Positions 24,606-32,256 of a stretch of 33,602 bases of DNA are shown here, piece after piece. Location of the stretch: assembly GCA_905199755.1 (NCBI GenBank), contig CAJKHT010000026.1, positions 1 to 33,602 of the forward strand, written 5' to 3'. Both the position numbers and the translations under genes were made by a program. The stretch's first letter is position 1. Every line of letters begins with the position of its first letter. Under the pieces are notes generated by a model that was given only the letters and a program-made list of their open reading frames with translations, was not told where the DNA came from and made no database searches. The stretch is from an uncultured Eubacteriales bacterium (GTDB lineage Bacteria; Bacillota; Clostridia; UBA1381).

Positions 24606-24717
24606 TTTTATAATCATTCCTTTCCGTGCCGTACGGCACAATACTTAAGTCTGAAAGAAAATTGTTCGGAGTGCTGCTTTGCAGCGAGCGGTGCTATGGG
24701 CGATTTTATTCAGACTT
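24603..24717 (-). repeat. Intercistronic repeat, copy A (short form)
   Basis: About 115 bp filling most of the gap between the SDR and RraA-like genes. Copy B at 26129-26278 matches it at roughly 89 per cent over the start-proximal part and exactly over TATGGGCGATTTTATTCAGACTT. On the transcript strand it opens with AAGTCTGAA and later has TTCAGACTT, a 9-bp closing stem; inside is a GCTGC-AAA-GCAGC hairpin; after it comes the 14-bp palindrome GTGCCGTACGGCAC and then GGAAAGGA and the RraA start codon. It therefore brings the ribosome binding site of the next gene. Confidence 0.9.
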
Positions 24718-24725
24718 ATTCCTTT

Positions 24726-25454
24726 TTACAGATGCATTCCCCCGTCAATTATAATTTCGGAGCCTGTTATGTATCTGCCCTCGTCCGAGCAAAGCAGCAA
24801 TACCGCAGGCGCAATGTCCGACGGTGTACCCACATATCCTGCCGGAATACCCGAAATCACCTTTTTGTTAAATTCCGCGTCACTCAATGCCTCGGCATTG
24901 CGCGGAGTATTTATTGCGCCGGGGGCGATGTTGTTTATTGTCACTCCGTAAGGTGCAAGCTGCGGTGCAATGCTTTCGGCAAGTTTTTTCTGCGCCGCCT
25001 TTGTCACACCGTACAGCACCAGTTCGGGGTGATTGTTATACTGATTGACACTGCCCACGGTGACAATTCTGCCGTAATGCCGCTTCTGCATATACGGTGC
25101 ATACTTTCTTATTAGAATATAGCTGCTTTTAAGATTGCAGTCAAGCTGCATATCAAGCTCTGCTTCGGAAAAGCCGTCCCATTCACGCTTGTACTGAACC
25201 GATGCATTCAGTACAAGAATATCGACTCCGCCCGTTTTTTCGAAAAGCGCGTCAATATCCTCCTTTTTCGTCAAATCCGCTCTTACCGGCACCGAGCCGG
25301 GTATTTTGCTGCTCGCCGCACGGCACTTTTCCTCGCTTGACGCACCGTTTACAAACACCTTTGCGCCCTGTTTTGCCAAAAGTGCGGCAATCGCAAAGCC
25401 TATCCCCTGCGTTGCTCCCGTAACAAGCGCTGTTTTACCCGTTAAATCAAACAT
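24726..25454 (-). CDS. Short-chain dehydrogenase/reductase
   Basis: A 242-residue NAD(P)-dependent oxidoreductase of the classical SDR type. The Rossmann motif TGATQGIG is at 12-19, and the catalytic tetrad Asn107, Ser135, Tyr148 and Lys152 is complete (YGVTK). The usual NAG is NAS (83-85). The C-terminal GSEIIIDGGMHL is typical of FabG-like or gluconate 5-dehydrogenase-like members. In this operon an aldose, aldonate or keto-acid oxidoreductase is the best guess. The ATG 25454, preceded by GAGGTG, overlaps the end of the metallo-hydrolase gene by 13 bases; the repeat copy A follows its stop. Confidence 0.92.
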   Translation of the reverse strand: MFDLTGKTALVTGATQGIGFAIAALLAKQGAKVFVNGASSEEKCRAASSKIPGSVPVRADLTKKEDIDALFEKTGGVDILVLNASVQYKREWDGFSEAELDMQLDCNLKSSYILIRKYAPYMQKRHYGRIVTVGSVNQYNNHPELVLYGVTKAAQKKLAESIAPQLAPYGVTINNIAPGAINTPRNAEALSDAEFNKKVISGIPAGYVGTPSDIAPAVLLLCSDEGRYITGSEIIIDGGMHL

Positions 25455-26131
25455 GTATCCGACACCTCGTATTCCCTGTTAAATTCCATTATGAACCCGT
25501 TTTTTACACGCTTTGCATAAACCTCTGGATTTTCGGAATTGCTTTCAAACATATCATAATGATTCGGCACCGCCGTCTTGGGTTTTATAATATTTGTAAG
25601 CTTCACCGCATCATCGGCATTCATGTTTCCGAGCTTTCCGTTTATGCATATAAACATAAAATCGCATTTTATGCTTTCAAGCTTTTTGTTGTAATATGTA
25701 TCTCCCGAAAAATACAAGGTTTTCCCCTCATATTTTACCAATACGCCGACTGCCGGTACCGTATGGTCGGCAAAAACCGCACTTATCTCAAAGCCGCCGA
25801 CTTTTACCTTTGCTCCCTCATCAAATACCGTGTAATGTGTCACTCCGAGCTGCTTTAAGGTTTCTTCGCAGTCGGACGGAGCGCAGAACATCATTTTATC
25901 CTTTTTCATGAAAGGTATTGCGCCCTTATCGACATGGTCGAGATGATTATGCGTGCATATAAGCACATCCGCCCTCAAATCCTCGGGGCGCACGGGTATC
26001 TCCCTCGTGCGCGGTCTGCCGGCAGCCTCATTCACAATATCGGATAAATACGGATCAATGCATATTACCGTGCCGCCGCCGCTTAAAATGTATCCGCTCT
26101 GTCCAAGCCACCTGATTGTAAGCTTACTCAT
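25442..26131 (-). CDS. Metallo-beta-lactamase-fold hydrolase, UlaG-like
   Basis: A 229-residue cytoplasmic hydrolase. THNHLDHVD (60-68) supplies the HxHxDH metal site, with further ligand-like residues in FADHTVP, FSGDTYY and PNHYDMF. UlaG, the L-ascorbate-6-phosphate lactonase, belongs to this subgroup, so a sugar lactone is a plausible substrate here. I chose ATG 26131 (MSKLTIRWLG); the in-frame extension through repeat copy B (MCLTVRKGMVIK) mimics that of the RraA-like gene only because both come from the repeat. Second gene of the dehydratase operon; its 3' end overlaps the SDR gene. Confidence 0.88.
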   Translation of the reverse strand: MSKLTIRWLGQSGYILSGGGTVICIDPYLSDIVNEAAGRPRTREIPVRPEDLRADVLICTHNHLDHVDKGAIPFMKKDKMMFCAPSDCEETLKQLGVTHYTVFDEGAKVKVGGFEISAVFADHTVPAVGVLVKYEGKTLYFSGDTYYNKKLESIKCDFMFICINGKLGNMNADDAVKLTNIIKPKTAVPNHYDMFESNSENPEVYAKRVKNGFIMEFNREYEVSDTCLI

Positions 26132-26278
26132 TTTTATAACCATTCCTTTCCGTACCGTAAGGCACAAAGCTTAAGTCTGAAAGAAAATCGCTCAGAGTGC
26201 TGCTTTGCAGTGAGTGGTGCTGTACGACGGTACCGCCCCGAGCAAAAAGTTGTGCTATGGGCGATTTTATTCAGACTT
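26129..26278 (-). repeat. Intercistronic repeat, copy B (long form)
   Basis: About 150 bp between the dehydratase and metallo-hydrolase genes, homologous to copy A. It differs by a 35-bp block (26221-26255) bounded by GTGCT on both sides, so the short form could arise by deletion between those pentamers. On the transcript strand AAGTCTGAA pairs with TTCAGACTT and, next to it, AAAATCGC with GCGATTTT, giving a stem of about 17 bp that is better paired than in copy A. It also ends with GGAAAGGA and the start codon of the next gene. Confidence 0.9.
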
Positions 26279-26289
26279 CATTCTCCTTT

Positions 26290-27660
26290 TTATGACCATG
26301 TACGGTCATTTGCCCATTCTCCGTCCCATTGCTCGGTCGATTCCCACTGACCGGGGTATTTATCATGGATATGCTGCGAAATCAGCTCTTCATTAAGCGA
26401 ATCTATACCCAGTCCCGGCTTATCGGGAACGGTTACAAAGCCGTTATCTATAAGCGGATTTGCAATTCCGTTTGCCAGATCGTTCCACCACGGTATATCG
26501 GACGAATGCCATTCAACCGCAAGCACATTCTGCAAAGCCGCCGCCGTATGAACCGCAGCAAGACACGCTATCGGGCTTTCCGCCATATGTATCGCTATCG
26601 CAACACCGTATTTTTCACACATATCGCCGAGCTTTTTCATTTCCATTGCTCCGCCGACTGTCAGCAGATCCGGGTGAACCACCGACACACCGCCGCATGC
26701 CATAAGCGGCTCAAAGTTCTCTGCCAGATATATGTCCTCACCCGTACATATAGGCACGCTGCAGGATTTTGAAATTCTTTCAAAATGCTTTGTATACTGC
26801 CACGGAGCAACGTCCTCTATCCATGCAATATTGTACTTTTCAAGCCTGTTTGCCAGTCTTATGCAGTCGGTTACGGCAATATGACCGAGGTGGTCTATTG
26901 CCAGCGGCACTTCATAGCCTATAACCTCGCGTGCTTCCCTTACATAGTTTTCGAGATAATCCAGTCCCTTTTCGGTAATATGTATACCCGTGGCATAATG
27001 AGGAATTGTGAATGTTTCATAATTCTTGCCGAGCATCATATCCATATCAATCGAGCCGCTCTGATGATTTATCGCTTTCATTGAATATTTTTTTATATCC
27101 TCCAGCATGCCGACGGGTGCGTTAAGGCAGCCCGGCTCATCTAGCATGAGTTCTATTCCCAAATCCATTTTAACAAATGTAAAGCCTTTGTCAAGACGTT
27201 TTTTCAAAGCCAGTCCCATATCATGACCGGTATGCTTGCCGTCAACGTCCGTATCGCAGTACATTCTTACCTTATCGCGGAATTTTCCGCCGAGCATCTG
27301 CCAAAGCGGAACACCCCATGCCTTTCCGGCAAGATCCCAAAGCGCAATTTCAACGCCGCTCACTCCGCCGCCCTGACGTGAGTGACCGCCGAATTGCTTA
27401 ATGCGTCTGAAAAGCTTATCGACATTACACGGATTTTCGCCGACAATACGCGATTTCAGCATAAGTGCATATGTTGCGCTCGATGCGTCCCTTACCTCAC
27501 CGTAACCCACAATCCCCTGATTGGTGTAAATTTTAATAAGCGGACAATGCTTAGGTGCACCGTTGAGGTTTGTGACGCGTATATCCGTTATTTTCAGTTC
27601 CGACGGTGCGGAACAGGTATTCACGTTTTCCGAAAGCATATCCTTCAAATTTTCGTTCAC
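26290..27660 (-). CDS. Enolase-superfamily dehydratase (mandelate racemase group)
   Basis: A 456-residue enzyme with an N-terminal capping domain (about 20-150) and a TIM barrel. The metal ligands read Asp256 (AIDHLGH), Glu282 (WIEDVAPW) and Glu308 (TGEDIY); VKMD (163-166) carries Lys164 at the second-strand base position, and His358 (IAIHMAESP) could be the opposite base. Between these lies an insert of about 70 residues (169-240), which explains the length above the usual 380-410. Such enzymes dehydrate aldonic or uronic acids to 2-keto-3-deoxy acids, which fits the neighbouring kdgK and eda. The start is GTG at 27658-27660 with AAGGAGG upstream. First gene of its operon, divergent from the AraC regulator. 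Confidence 0.9.
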   Translation of the reverse strand: MNENLKDMLSENVNTCSAPSELKITDIRVTNLNGAPKHCPLIKIYTNQGIVGYGEVRDASSATYALMLKSRIVGENPCNVDKLFRRIKQFGGHSRQGGGVSGVEIALWDLAGKAWGVPLWQMLGGKFRDKVRMYCDTDVDGKHTGHDMGLALKKRLDKGFTFVKMDLGIELMLDEPGCLNAPVGMLEDIKKYSMKAINHQSGSIDMDMMLGKNYETFTIPHYATGIHITEKGLDYLENYVREAREVIGYEVPLAIDHLGHIAVTDCIRLANRLEKYNIAWIEDVAPWQYTKHFERISKSCSVPICTGEDIYLAENFEPLMACGGVSVVHPDLLTVGGAMEMKKLGDMCEKYGVAIAIHMAESPIACLAAVHTAAALQNVLAVEWHSSDIPWWNDLANGIANPLIDNGFVTVPDKPGLGIDSLNEELISQHIHDKYPGQWESTEQWDGEWANDRTWS

Positions 27661-27673
27661 TGTAATATCCTCC

Positions 27674-27702
27674 TTGACTTTTTATGTTTTATTGTATATA
27701 AT
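27674..27702 (+). promoter_or_regulatory. Promoter of the AraC regulator gene
   Basis: Plus strand: -35 TTGACT (27674-27679, 5 of 6), 17-bp spacer, -10 TATAAT (27697-27702, exact). A start near 27709 gives a leader of about 75 bases that includes the direct repeats at 27731-27763. Confidence 0.8.
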
Positions 27703-27719
27703 GTTATCACATAAAAGCG
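27691..27719 (-). promoter_or_regulatory. Promoter of the dehydratase operon (weak -35)
   Basis: Minus strand: -10 TACAAT (27691-27696, 5 of 6) with CGCTTT at the -35 position (27714-27719), a poor match. A -10 without a proper -35, next to AraC-type half-sites, is what an activator-dependent promoter looks like. It overlaps the AraC gene's own promoter on the other strand. Confidence 0.5.
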
Positions 27720-27730
27720 GATAATTCATT

Positions 27731-27763
27731 CACTATATTATGTTTTTTATCCACTATTTTACG
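27731..27763. promoter_or_regulatory. Direct repeats, candidate AraC-type binding site
   Basis: CACTATATTATG (27731-27742) and CACTATTTTACG (27752-27763) match at 10 of 12 positions and start 21 bp apart, two helical turns, as in known AraC half-site pairs. They lie 12 bp upstream of the weak -35 of the dehydratase promoter and downstream of the regulator's own start point, so one bound protein could activate the operon and repress itself. Confidence 0.6.
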
Positions 27764-27784
27764 ATAAAATCCGCGGAGGTAATT

Positions 27785-28642
27785 ATGAAGTATAATGAAA
27801 GCCTGCTTTGTGAAAACGGCAGCGAGCCGCAAATGAAAACATTTTTTTCCACCGTTGCCCCCGGCAGACGCGCTTACCGCGAGCATCATCATGCCGAATG
27901 TGAGCTGTCGGTATTTTTATCGGGTTCCGGAGAATATTCCGTAAACGGCACGGTTTACGAATTTCGTCCCGGAGATGTATTTTTATTCAGCGGCGACGAA
28001 ATCCACTGCATAACCGATATACATTCGAGGTTTGAGTTGCTTAATATTCAGTTTGAGCCGAGAATTTTATGGTCGGACGGCGGTGATACCGATTTGCTGA
28101 GAATTTTCTTTGCGCGGAGCAGAAGCTTTCAGAACCGCATAGACCGCGAGAACCCGGCGACACAAAACATAAGAAATGAAATCATTGCAATAGAAAAGGA
28201 GCTTTCGCAGAAAAAAGACGGCTACCGTCTGATTGCAAAGTATAAGCTTTTTTCCGTATTTGTTTCTTTAATAAGAGATTATGATTATATTGATACGTCA
28301 AAGAGGTATACTAATTACGAAAAAACAGTGCGTCCGATTGAAGCGGCATTGAACTTTATAAACGAAAACCTCGACAAGCCGATTACATTGGCACAAACGG
28401 CACGGTTTGCGGCAATGAGCCAGACATATTTTTCAACCGTGTTCAAAAAGCTCAACGGTCTGTCGCCGTGGGAATATATAACAATAAAACGTGTGGAGAT
28501 GGCGGTGAAGCTGCTTGAAACCACGGAAATGACAAAGCTTGAAATAGCTATGCGCTGCGGCTTTAACAGTCCGTCCAATTTCTATAAGGCATTTTTTAAA
28601 ATCACAGGCAAAAAGCCGGGAGACTATCAGCGCAGGAATTAA
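27785..28642 (+). CDS. AraC-family transcriptional regulator
   Basis: A 285-residue regulator with an N-terminal cupin effector domain (about 25-110; EHHHAECELSVFLSG, GDVFLFSGDEIHCI) and a C-terminal double helix-turn-helix (about 185-283; ITLAQTARFAAMSQTYFSTVFKK and MTKLEIAMRCGFNSPSNFYKAFFKITGKKPGDYQRR). I chose ATG 27785, six bases after GGAGG, over the ATG at 27740. It is divergent from the dehydratase operon and is the obvious candidate to control it in response to a sugar or sugar acid. Confidence 0.93.
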   Translation: MKYNESLLCENGSEPQMKTFFSTVAPGRRAYREHHHAECELSVFLSGSGEYSVNGTVYEFRPGDVFLFSGDEIHCITDIHSRFELLNIQFEPRILWSDGGDTDLLRIFFARSRSFQNRIDRENPATQNIRNEIIAIEKELSQKKDGYRLIAKYKLFSVFVSLIRDYDYIDTSKRYTNYEKTVRPIEAALNFINENLDKPITLAQTARFAAMSQTYFSTVFKKLNGLSPWEYITIKRVEMAVKLLETTEMTKLEIAMRCGFNSPSNFYKAFFKITGKKPGDYQRRN

Positions 28643-28663
28643 CCTCAAAAGGAGTGAACAATA

Positions 28664-29395
28664 TTGAAAAAACAAATACACACAACACCCGGAGAAGTTT
28701 TTCTGGAATGTGAAAAGCTGTGGATTTTTCTTATGATGATAATTGCCGGAGGCTTTTTGGGTGCATATACGTATATATTAAAGGGCGGCGTGTTCTGCAA
28801 TGCGCAGACCGCCAACTTTGTGATGCTTGCCATAAATATAGGTGAAACAAACTGGAGCCGTGCAGGTTATTTTCTTATTCCCATTTCGGCATATCTTTCG
28901 GGAACCATGCTTTCCGAATTTCTGCCAAAGCACGTGAATGAGTTCGAGCTTCTGCGTTGGGAAACATTTTTCGTGGCTTTTGAAATGCTGTGCATATTTG
29001 CACTGGGGTTTGTCCCGGACAGCGCTCCGCCGCAGATATGTCAGGTTGCGATTAATTTTATCGCGTCAATGCAGTTCAACACGTTCCGCCAGGCGGAAAA
29101 AGTACCCATGGCAACCACATTCTGCACAAATCATTTAAGACAGATTGGTGTATATCTTGTAAAAAGCCTGCGCCACAGAGATAACAGGGAATCACAGGAA
29201 AGACTTATCATGCACTTTCTTATGATTCTTGCTTTTGTTGCCGGAGGTATACTTTCAACCCTGCTCTGCGGCATTTTCAATGACAGGGCAATATGGTTTG
29301 CCGAAATACCGCTTGCCATAGTTTTCATTGATTTGCTCATTGCCGATCTGGGCAGAGAAAAGAATAAAATACACGTTATTCCGCACGGACATTAA
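28664..29395 (+). CDS. DUF1275 (YoaK-type) membrane protein
   Basis: A 243-residue integral membrane protein of the DUF1275 family. Hydrophobic segments lie near 22-44, 66-85, 100-118, 185-205 and 212-230, and the family phrases GGFLGAYTYILKGGVFCNAQTANFVMLA and FIASMQFNTFRQAEKVPMATTFCTNHLRQIG are present. The function of the family is not established. The start is TTG at 28664-28666 with AAAAGGAGTG upstream. It follows the AraC gene by 21 bases and is probably cotranscribed, so a role in the same sugar-acid response is possible but unproven. Confidence 0.88.
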   Translation: MKKQIHTTPGEVFLECEKLWIFLMMIIAGGFLGAYTYILKGGVFCNAQTANFVMLAINIGETNWSRAGYFLIPISAYLSGTMLSEFLPKHVNEFELLRWETFFVAFEMLCIFALGFVPDSAPPQICQVAINFIASMQFNTFRQAEKVPMATTFCTNHLRQIGVYLVKSLRHRDNRESQERLIMHFLMILAFVAGGILSTLLCGIFNDRAIWFAEIPLAIVFIDLLIADLGREKNKIHVIPHGH

Positions 29396-29459
29396 TCCGT
29401 TTGTATAACACATATATTATAAATACATATCAAAAGAGTATTTTTTTTCAACTTGCCTA

Positions 29460-29488
29460 TTGAATATTATTCTTTTTTGATGTATAAT
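29460..29488 (+). promoter_or_regulatory. Promoter of argG-argH
   Basis: -35 TTGAAT (29460-29465, 4 of 6), 17-bp spacer, -10 TATAAT (29483-29488, exact). The -35 overlaps a GAATA-T-TATTC palindrome (29462-29472), which resembles but does not match an ARG box exactly. Confidence 0.78.
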
Positions 29489-29526
29489 ATTAGCAAATAA
29501 TGAATTATTACAGGAGGCAAACAGTT

Positions 29527-30750
29527 ATGGCAAAGGAAAAGGTTGTACTGGCATATTCCGGCGGCTTGGATACATCTATAATTATATCATGGTTAAAGGA
29601 AAATTATGATTATGATGTAGTATGTGTGTGCGGTGATGTCGGACAGGGTAAAGAAACGGACGGTCTTGAAGAACGCGCAAAGAGATCGGGAGCATTAAAG
29701 TGCTATATTGCCGATTTGAGAGATGATTATGTTAAGGATTACATATTCCCGACACTTAAATCGGGTGCGGAATATGAGGGAAAATATCTTTTGGGTACTT
29801 CGCATGCAAGACCTATCATTGCAAAGAAGCTTGTTGAGGTTGCTCACAAGGAGGGCGCGGTTGCAATCTGCCACGGCGCTACGGGAAAAGGTAATGACCA
29901 GGTTCGTTTTGAGCTTGCAATAAAGGCGCTTGATCCCTCGCTTAAAATTATAGCTCCCTGGAGAATATGGGATATTAAATCACGTGAGGACGCGGTTGAT
30001 TACGCAGAAGCACACGGCATTGAGGTTCCCGTAACAAAGAAGGATTTGTATTCGCGTGACCGTAACATCTGGCACATCAGCCATGAAGGTATGGACTTGG
30101 AAGATCCGTGGAACGAGCCGCAGCTTGATAACCTTTTAAAGCTCGGAGTATCTCCCGAAAAAGCTCCCGACAAGCCGACCTATGTTGAGATTGGTTTTGA
30201 AGCCGGCGAGCCTGTTTCGGTTGATGGCGAAAAAATGGATCCCCGTCCGCTGCTTGAAAAGCTTAATGCTTTGGGCGGTGCAAACGGCGTAGGTATCGCA
30301 GATATAGTTGAGGACAGACTTGTAGGTATGAAATCGAGAGGTGTGTATGAAACACCGGGCGGTACAATTCTTTATACCGCAATAAAAGAGCTTGAATACC
30401 TGTGCCTTGACCGTGACACTCAGGCATTCAAGAGAATGAGCCAGACACAGTTCTCACAGCTGGTATATGACGGAAAATGGTTCACTCCGTTAAGAGAAGC
30501 AATGAGCGCAATGTATGACGAAATGGATAAATACGTAACAGGTACGGTAAGACTTAAGCTTTACAAGGGTATGTGTACTCCTGCCGGAGCAAAATCTCCG
30601 TATTCACTTTACAACGAAAGCATCGCATCATTCGGCGACAGCAAGGAATTGTACAGTCACAAGGATGCCGAGGGTTTCATCAATCTGTTCGGACTCCCCT
30701 TAAAGGTTCGCGCTATGATGAAAAAAGCAAACGGAATAGACGAGAAATAA
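29527..30750 (+). CDS. argG: Argininosuccinate synthase
   Basis: A 407-residue enzyme that joins citrulline and aspartate with ATP to make argininosuccinate. The ATP PP-loop AYSGGLDTS (9-17), GDVGQGKE, HGATGKGNDQVRFE and RDRNIWHISHEG are all diagnostic. I chose ATG 29527 (MAKEKVVLAYSGGLDTS) with GGAGG upstream over ATG 29500. It precedes argH by 63 bases in one operon; a hairpin lies in that gap. No other arg genes are in the window, so citrulline must come from elsewhere. Confidence 0.97.
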   Translation: MAKEKVVLAYSGGLDTSIIISWLKENYDYDVVCVCGDVGQGKETDGLEERAKRSGALKCYIADLRDDYVKDYIFPTLKSGAEYEGKYLLGTSHARPIIAKKLVEVAHKEGAVAICHGATGKGNDQVRFELAIKALDPSLKIIAPWRIWDIKSREDAVDYAEAHGIEVPVTKKDLYSRDRNIWHISHEGMDLEDPWNEPQLDNLLKLGVSPEKAPDKPTYVEIGFEAGEPVSVDGEKMDPRPLLEKLNALGGANGVGIADIVEDRLVGMKSRGVYETPGGTILYTAIKELEYLCLDRDTQAFKRMSQTQFSQLVYDGKWFTPLREAMSAMYDEMDKYVTGTVRLKLYKGMCTPAGAKSPYSLYNESIASFGDSKELYSHKDAEGFINLFGLPLKVRAMMKKANGIDEK

Positions 30751-30761
30751 GAATAACTGTT

Positions 30762-30796
30762 AATGAGGCTGCTGCATTTTATACGGCAGTCTCATT
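30762..30796 (+). promoter_or_regulatory. Intercistronic hairpin between argG and argH
   Basis: An 11-bp stem (30762-30772 with 30786-30796, one G-T pair, 13-base loop) is followed by only four T's, TTTTGG. It resembles a weak terminator or an RNA-processing/stability element and ends just before the argH ribosome binding site. Confidence 0.6.
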
Positions 30797-30813
30797 TTGG
30801 AAAGGAAGCATTT

Positions 30814-32196
30814 ATGTCAGATAAATTATGGGGCGGACGTTTTCAGAAAGCGACCGATAAAAAAGTGGATGATTTCAATTCATCCATACGCTTTGACAAG
30901 CGTATGTACCGCCAGGATATACGCGGCTCGATAGCGCATGCACGCATGCTGGGCGCACAGGGAATAATACCCATGGAGGACAGTAAAAAAATAGCCGCCG
31001 AGCTTGAAAACATACTGGCGGATATTGATGCCGGAAAGGTTGAATTTCTTATTGATGCCGAAGATATTCATATGAATATAGAAAAAATCCTTACGGACAG
31101 AATAGGCGAAGCGGGAAAGCGTCTGCATACCGGCAGAAGCCGCAACGACCAGGTGGCGCTGGATATAAGAATGTTCCTTATGGACGAGAACGAGGAAATA
31201 GCGCAGATGCTTATTGAGCTGATGAAAACGCTTACAGAGCTTGCGAAAAAGCATACGGACACCGTAATGCCCGGATACACACATCTGCAAAAAGCGCAGC
31301 CGATTACGTTTGCACATCATTGCATGGCATATTTTGAGATGTTCAGACGCGACTATATGCGTCTATGCGACTGCAAGGAGCGCACAAACGTAATGCCTTT
31401 GGGTTCGGGAGCGCTTGCCGGAACAACATATCCGCTTGACAGACGTTTTGTTGCGGAGCAGCTCGGATTTGCGGATATAACAAGAAATTCTCTTGACGGA
31501 GTTTCCGACCGTGATTTTGTTATAGAGCTTGCAGGCTGTCTGTCGCTTATTATGATGCATTTAAGCCGTTTTTGCGAAGAGCTTATTTTATGGTCGAGCC
31601 ATGAATTTTCATTCATAGAAATGGACGATGCATATTCAACCGGTTCTTCAATAATGCCGCAGAAAAAGAATCCCGATGTGGCAGAGCTTATACGCGGCAA
31701 AACAGGCAGAGTTTACGGACATCTTATGGGACTTTTAACCACAATGAAAGGGCTGCCGCTTGCGTATAATAAGGATATGCAGGAGGATAAAGAGCCTATA
31801 TTTGACAGTATAGATACCGTTAAGCTTTGTCTGCCGGTATTCTGTGATATGATAGCAACCATGACCGTGAAAAAAGACAATATGCTCAAAGGCGCAAAAG
31901 GCGGCTTTACAAATGCCACCGATGCTGCCGATTATCTTGTAAAAAAGGGCATGCCGTTCAGAGAAGCACATTCGGTAATCGGCAATCTTGTATTTTACTG
32001 CATAGAACATAATAAATCGCTTGATGATTTGTCAATTGATGAATACAAAACATTTTCGGATATTTTTGAAGATGACATTTATACCGCTGTCAGCATGGAA
32101 ACCTGTGTAAATGACAGAAAGGTCGAGGGCGGCCCCGCAAAGGCAGCAGTAGCAAATGCAATAAAAGAGAGCGAAGAATTTTTAAAGAACCTTTAA
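30814..32196 (+). CDS. argH: Argininosuccinate lyase
   Basis: A 460-residue enzyme of the fumarase/aspartase superfamily that splits argininosuccinate into arginine and fumarate. The opening KLWGGRF (4-10), HTGRSRNDQVALD (105-117), GYTHLQ with catalytic-type His157, and the mobile-loop signature GSSIMPQKKNP (277-287) are clear. ATG 30814 is chosen with AAAGGAAG upstream; the frame is open to 30763 but the extra 17 residues come from the intercistronic hairpin. The stop is followed by a strong terminator and then by prophage genes on the other strand. Confidence 0.97.
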   Translation: MSDKLWGGRFQKATDKKVDDFNSSIRFDKRMYRQDIRGSIAHARMLGAQGIIPMEDSKKIAAELENILADIDAGKVEFLIDAEDIHMNIEKILTDRIGEAGKRLHTGRSRNDQVALDIRMFLMDENEEIAQMLIELMKTLTELAKKHTDTVMPGYTHLQKAQPITFAHHCMAYFEMFRRDYMRLCDCKERTNVMPLGSGALAGTTYPLDRRFVAEQLGFADITRNSLDGVSDRDFVIELAGCLSLIMMHLSRFCEELILWSSHEFSFIEMDDAYSTGSSIMPQKKNPDVAELIRGKTGRVYGHLMGLLTTMKGLPLAYNKDMQEDKEPIFDSIDTVKLCLPVFCDMIATMTVKKDNMLKGAKGGFTNATDAADYLVKKGMPFREAHSVIGNLVFYCIEHNKSLDDLSIDEYKTFSDIFEDDIYTAVSMETCVNDRKVEGGPAKAAVANAIKESEEFLKNL

Positions 32197-32202
32197 TAAT
32201 AC

Positions 32203-32256
32203 AAACGCACCCTGCGGCGTACCTTATATGTACTCCGAAAGGTGCGTTTTATTTTT
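32203..32256 (+). terminator. Branched terminator after argH
   Basis: An outer 9-bp stem (32203-32211 AAACGCACC with 32241-32249) encloses a smaller stem around CGGCGTAC/GTACTCCG, followed by TTTTATTTTT. It abuts the amidase stop at 32256, so it marks the chromosome-prophage side boundary. Confidence 0.8.

Noticed and set aside
29461..29512. ARG boxes for ArgR in the argG promoter
   Set aside because: GAATATTATTC and TGAATTATTA are similar to half of the consensus but the spacing is off by one and neither is a full 18-bp box.
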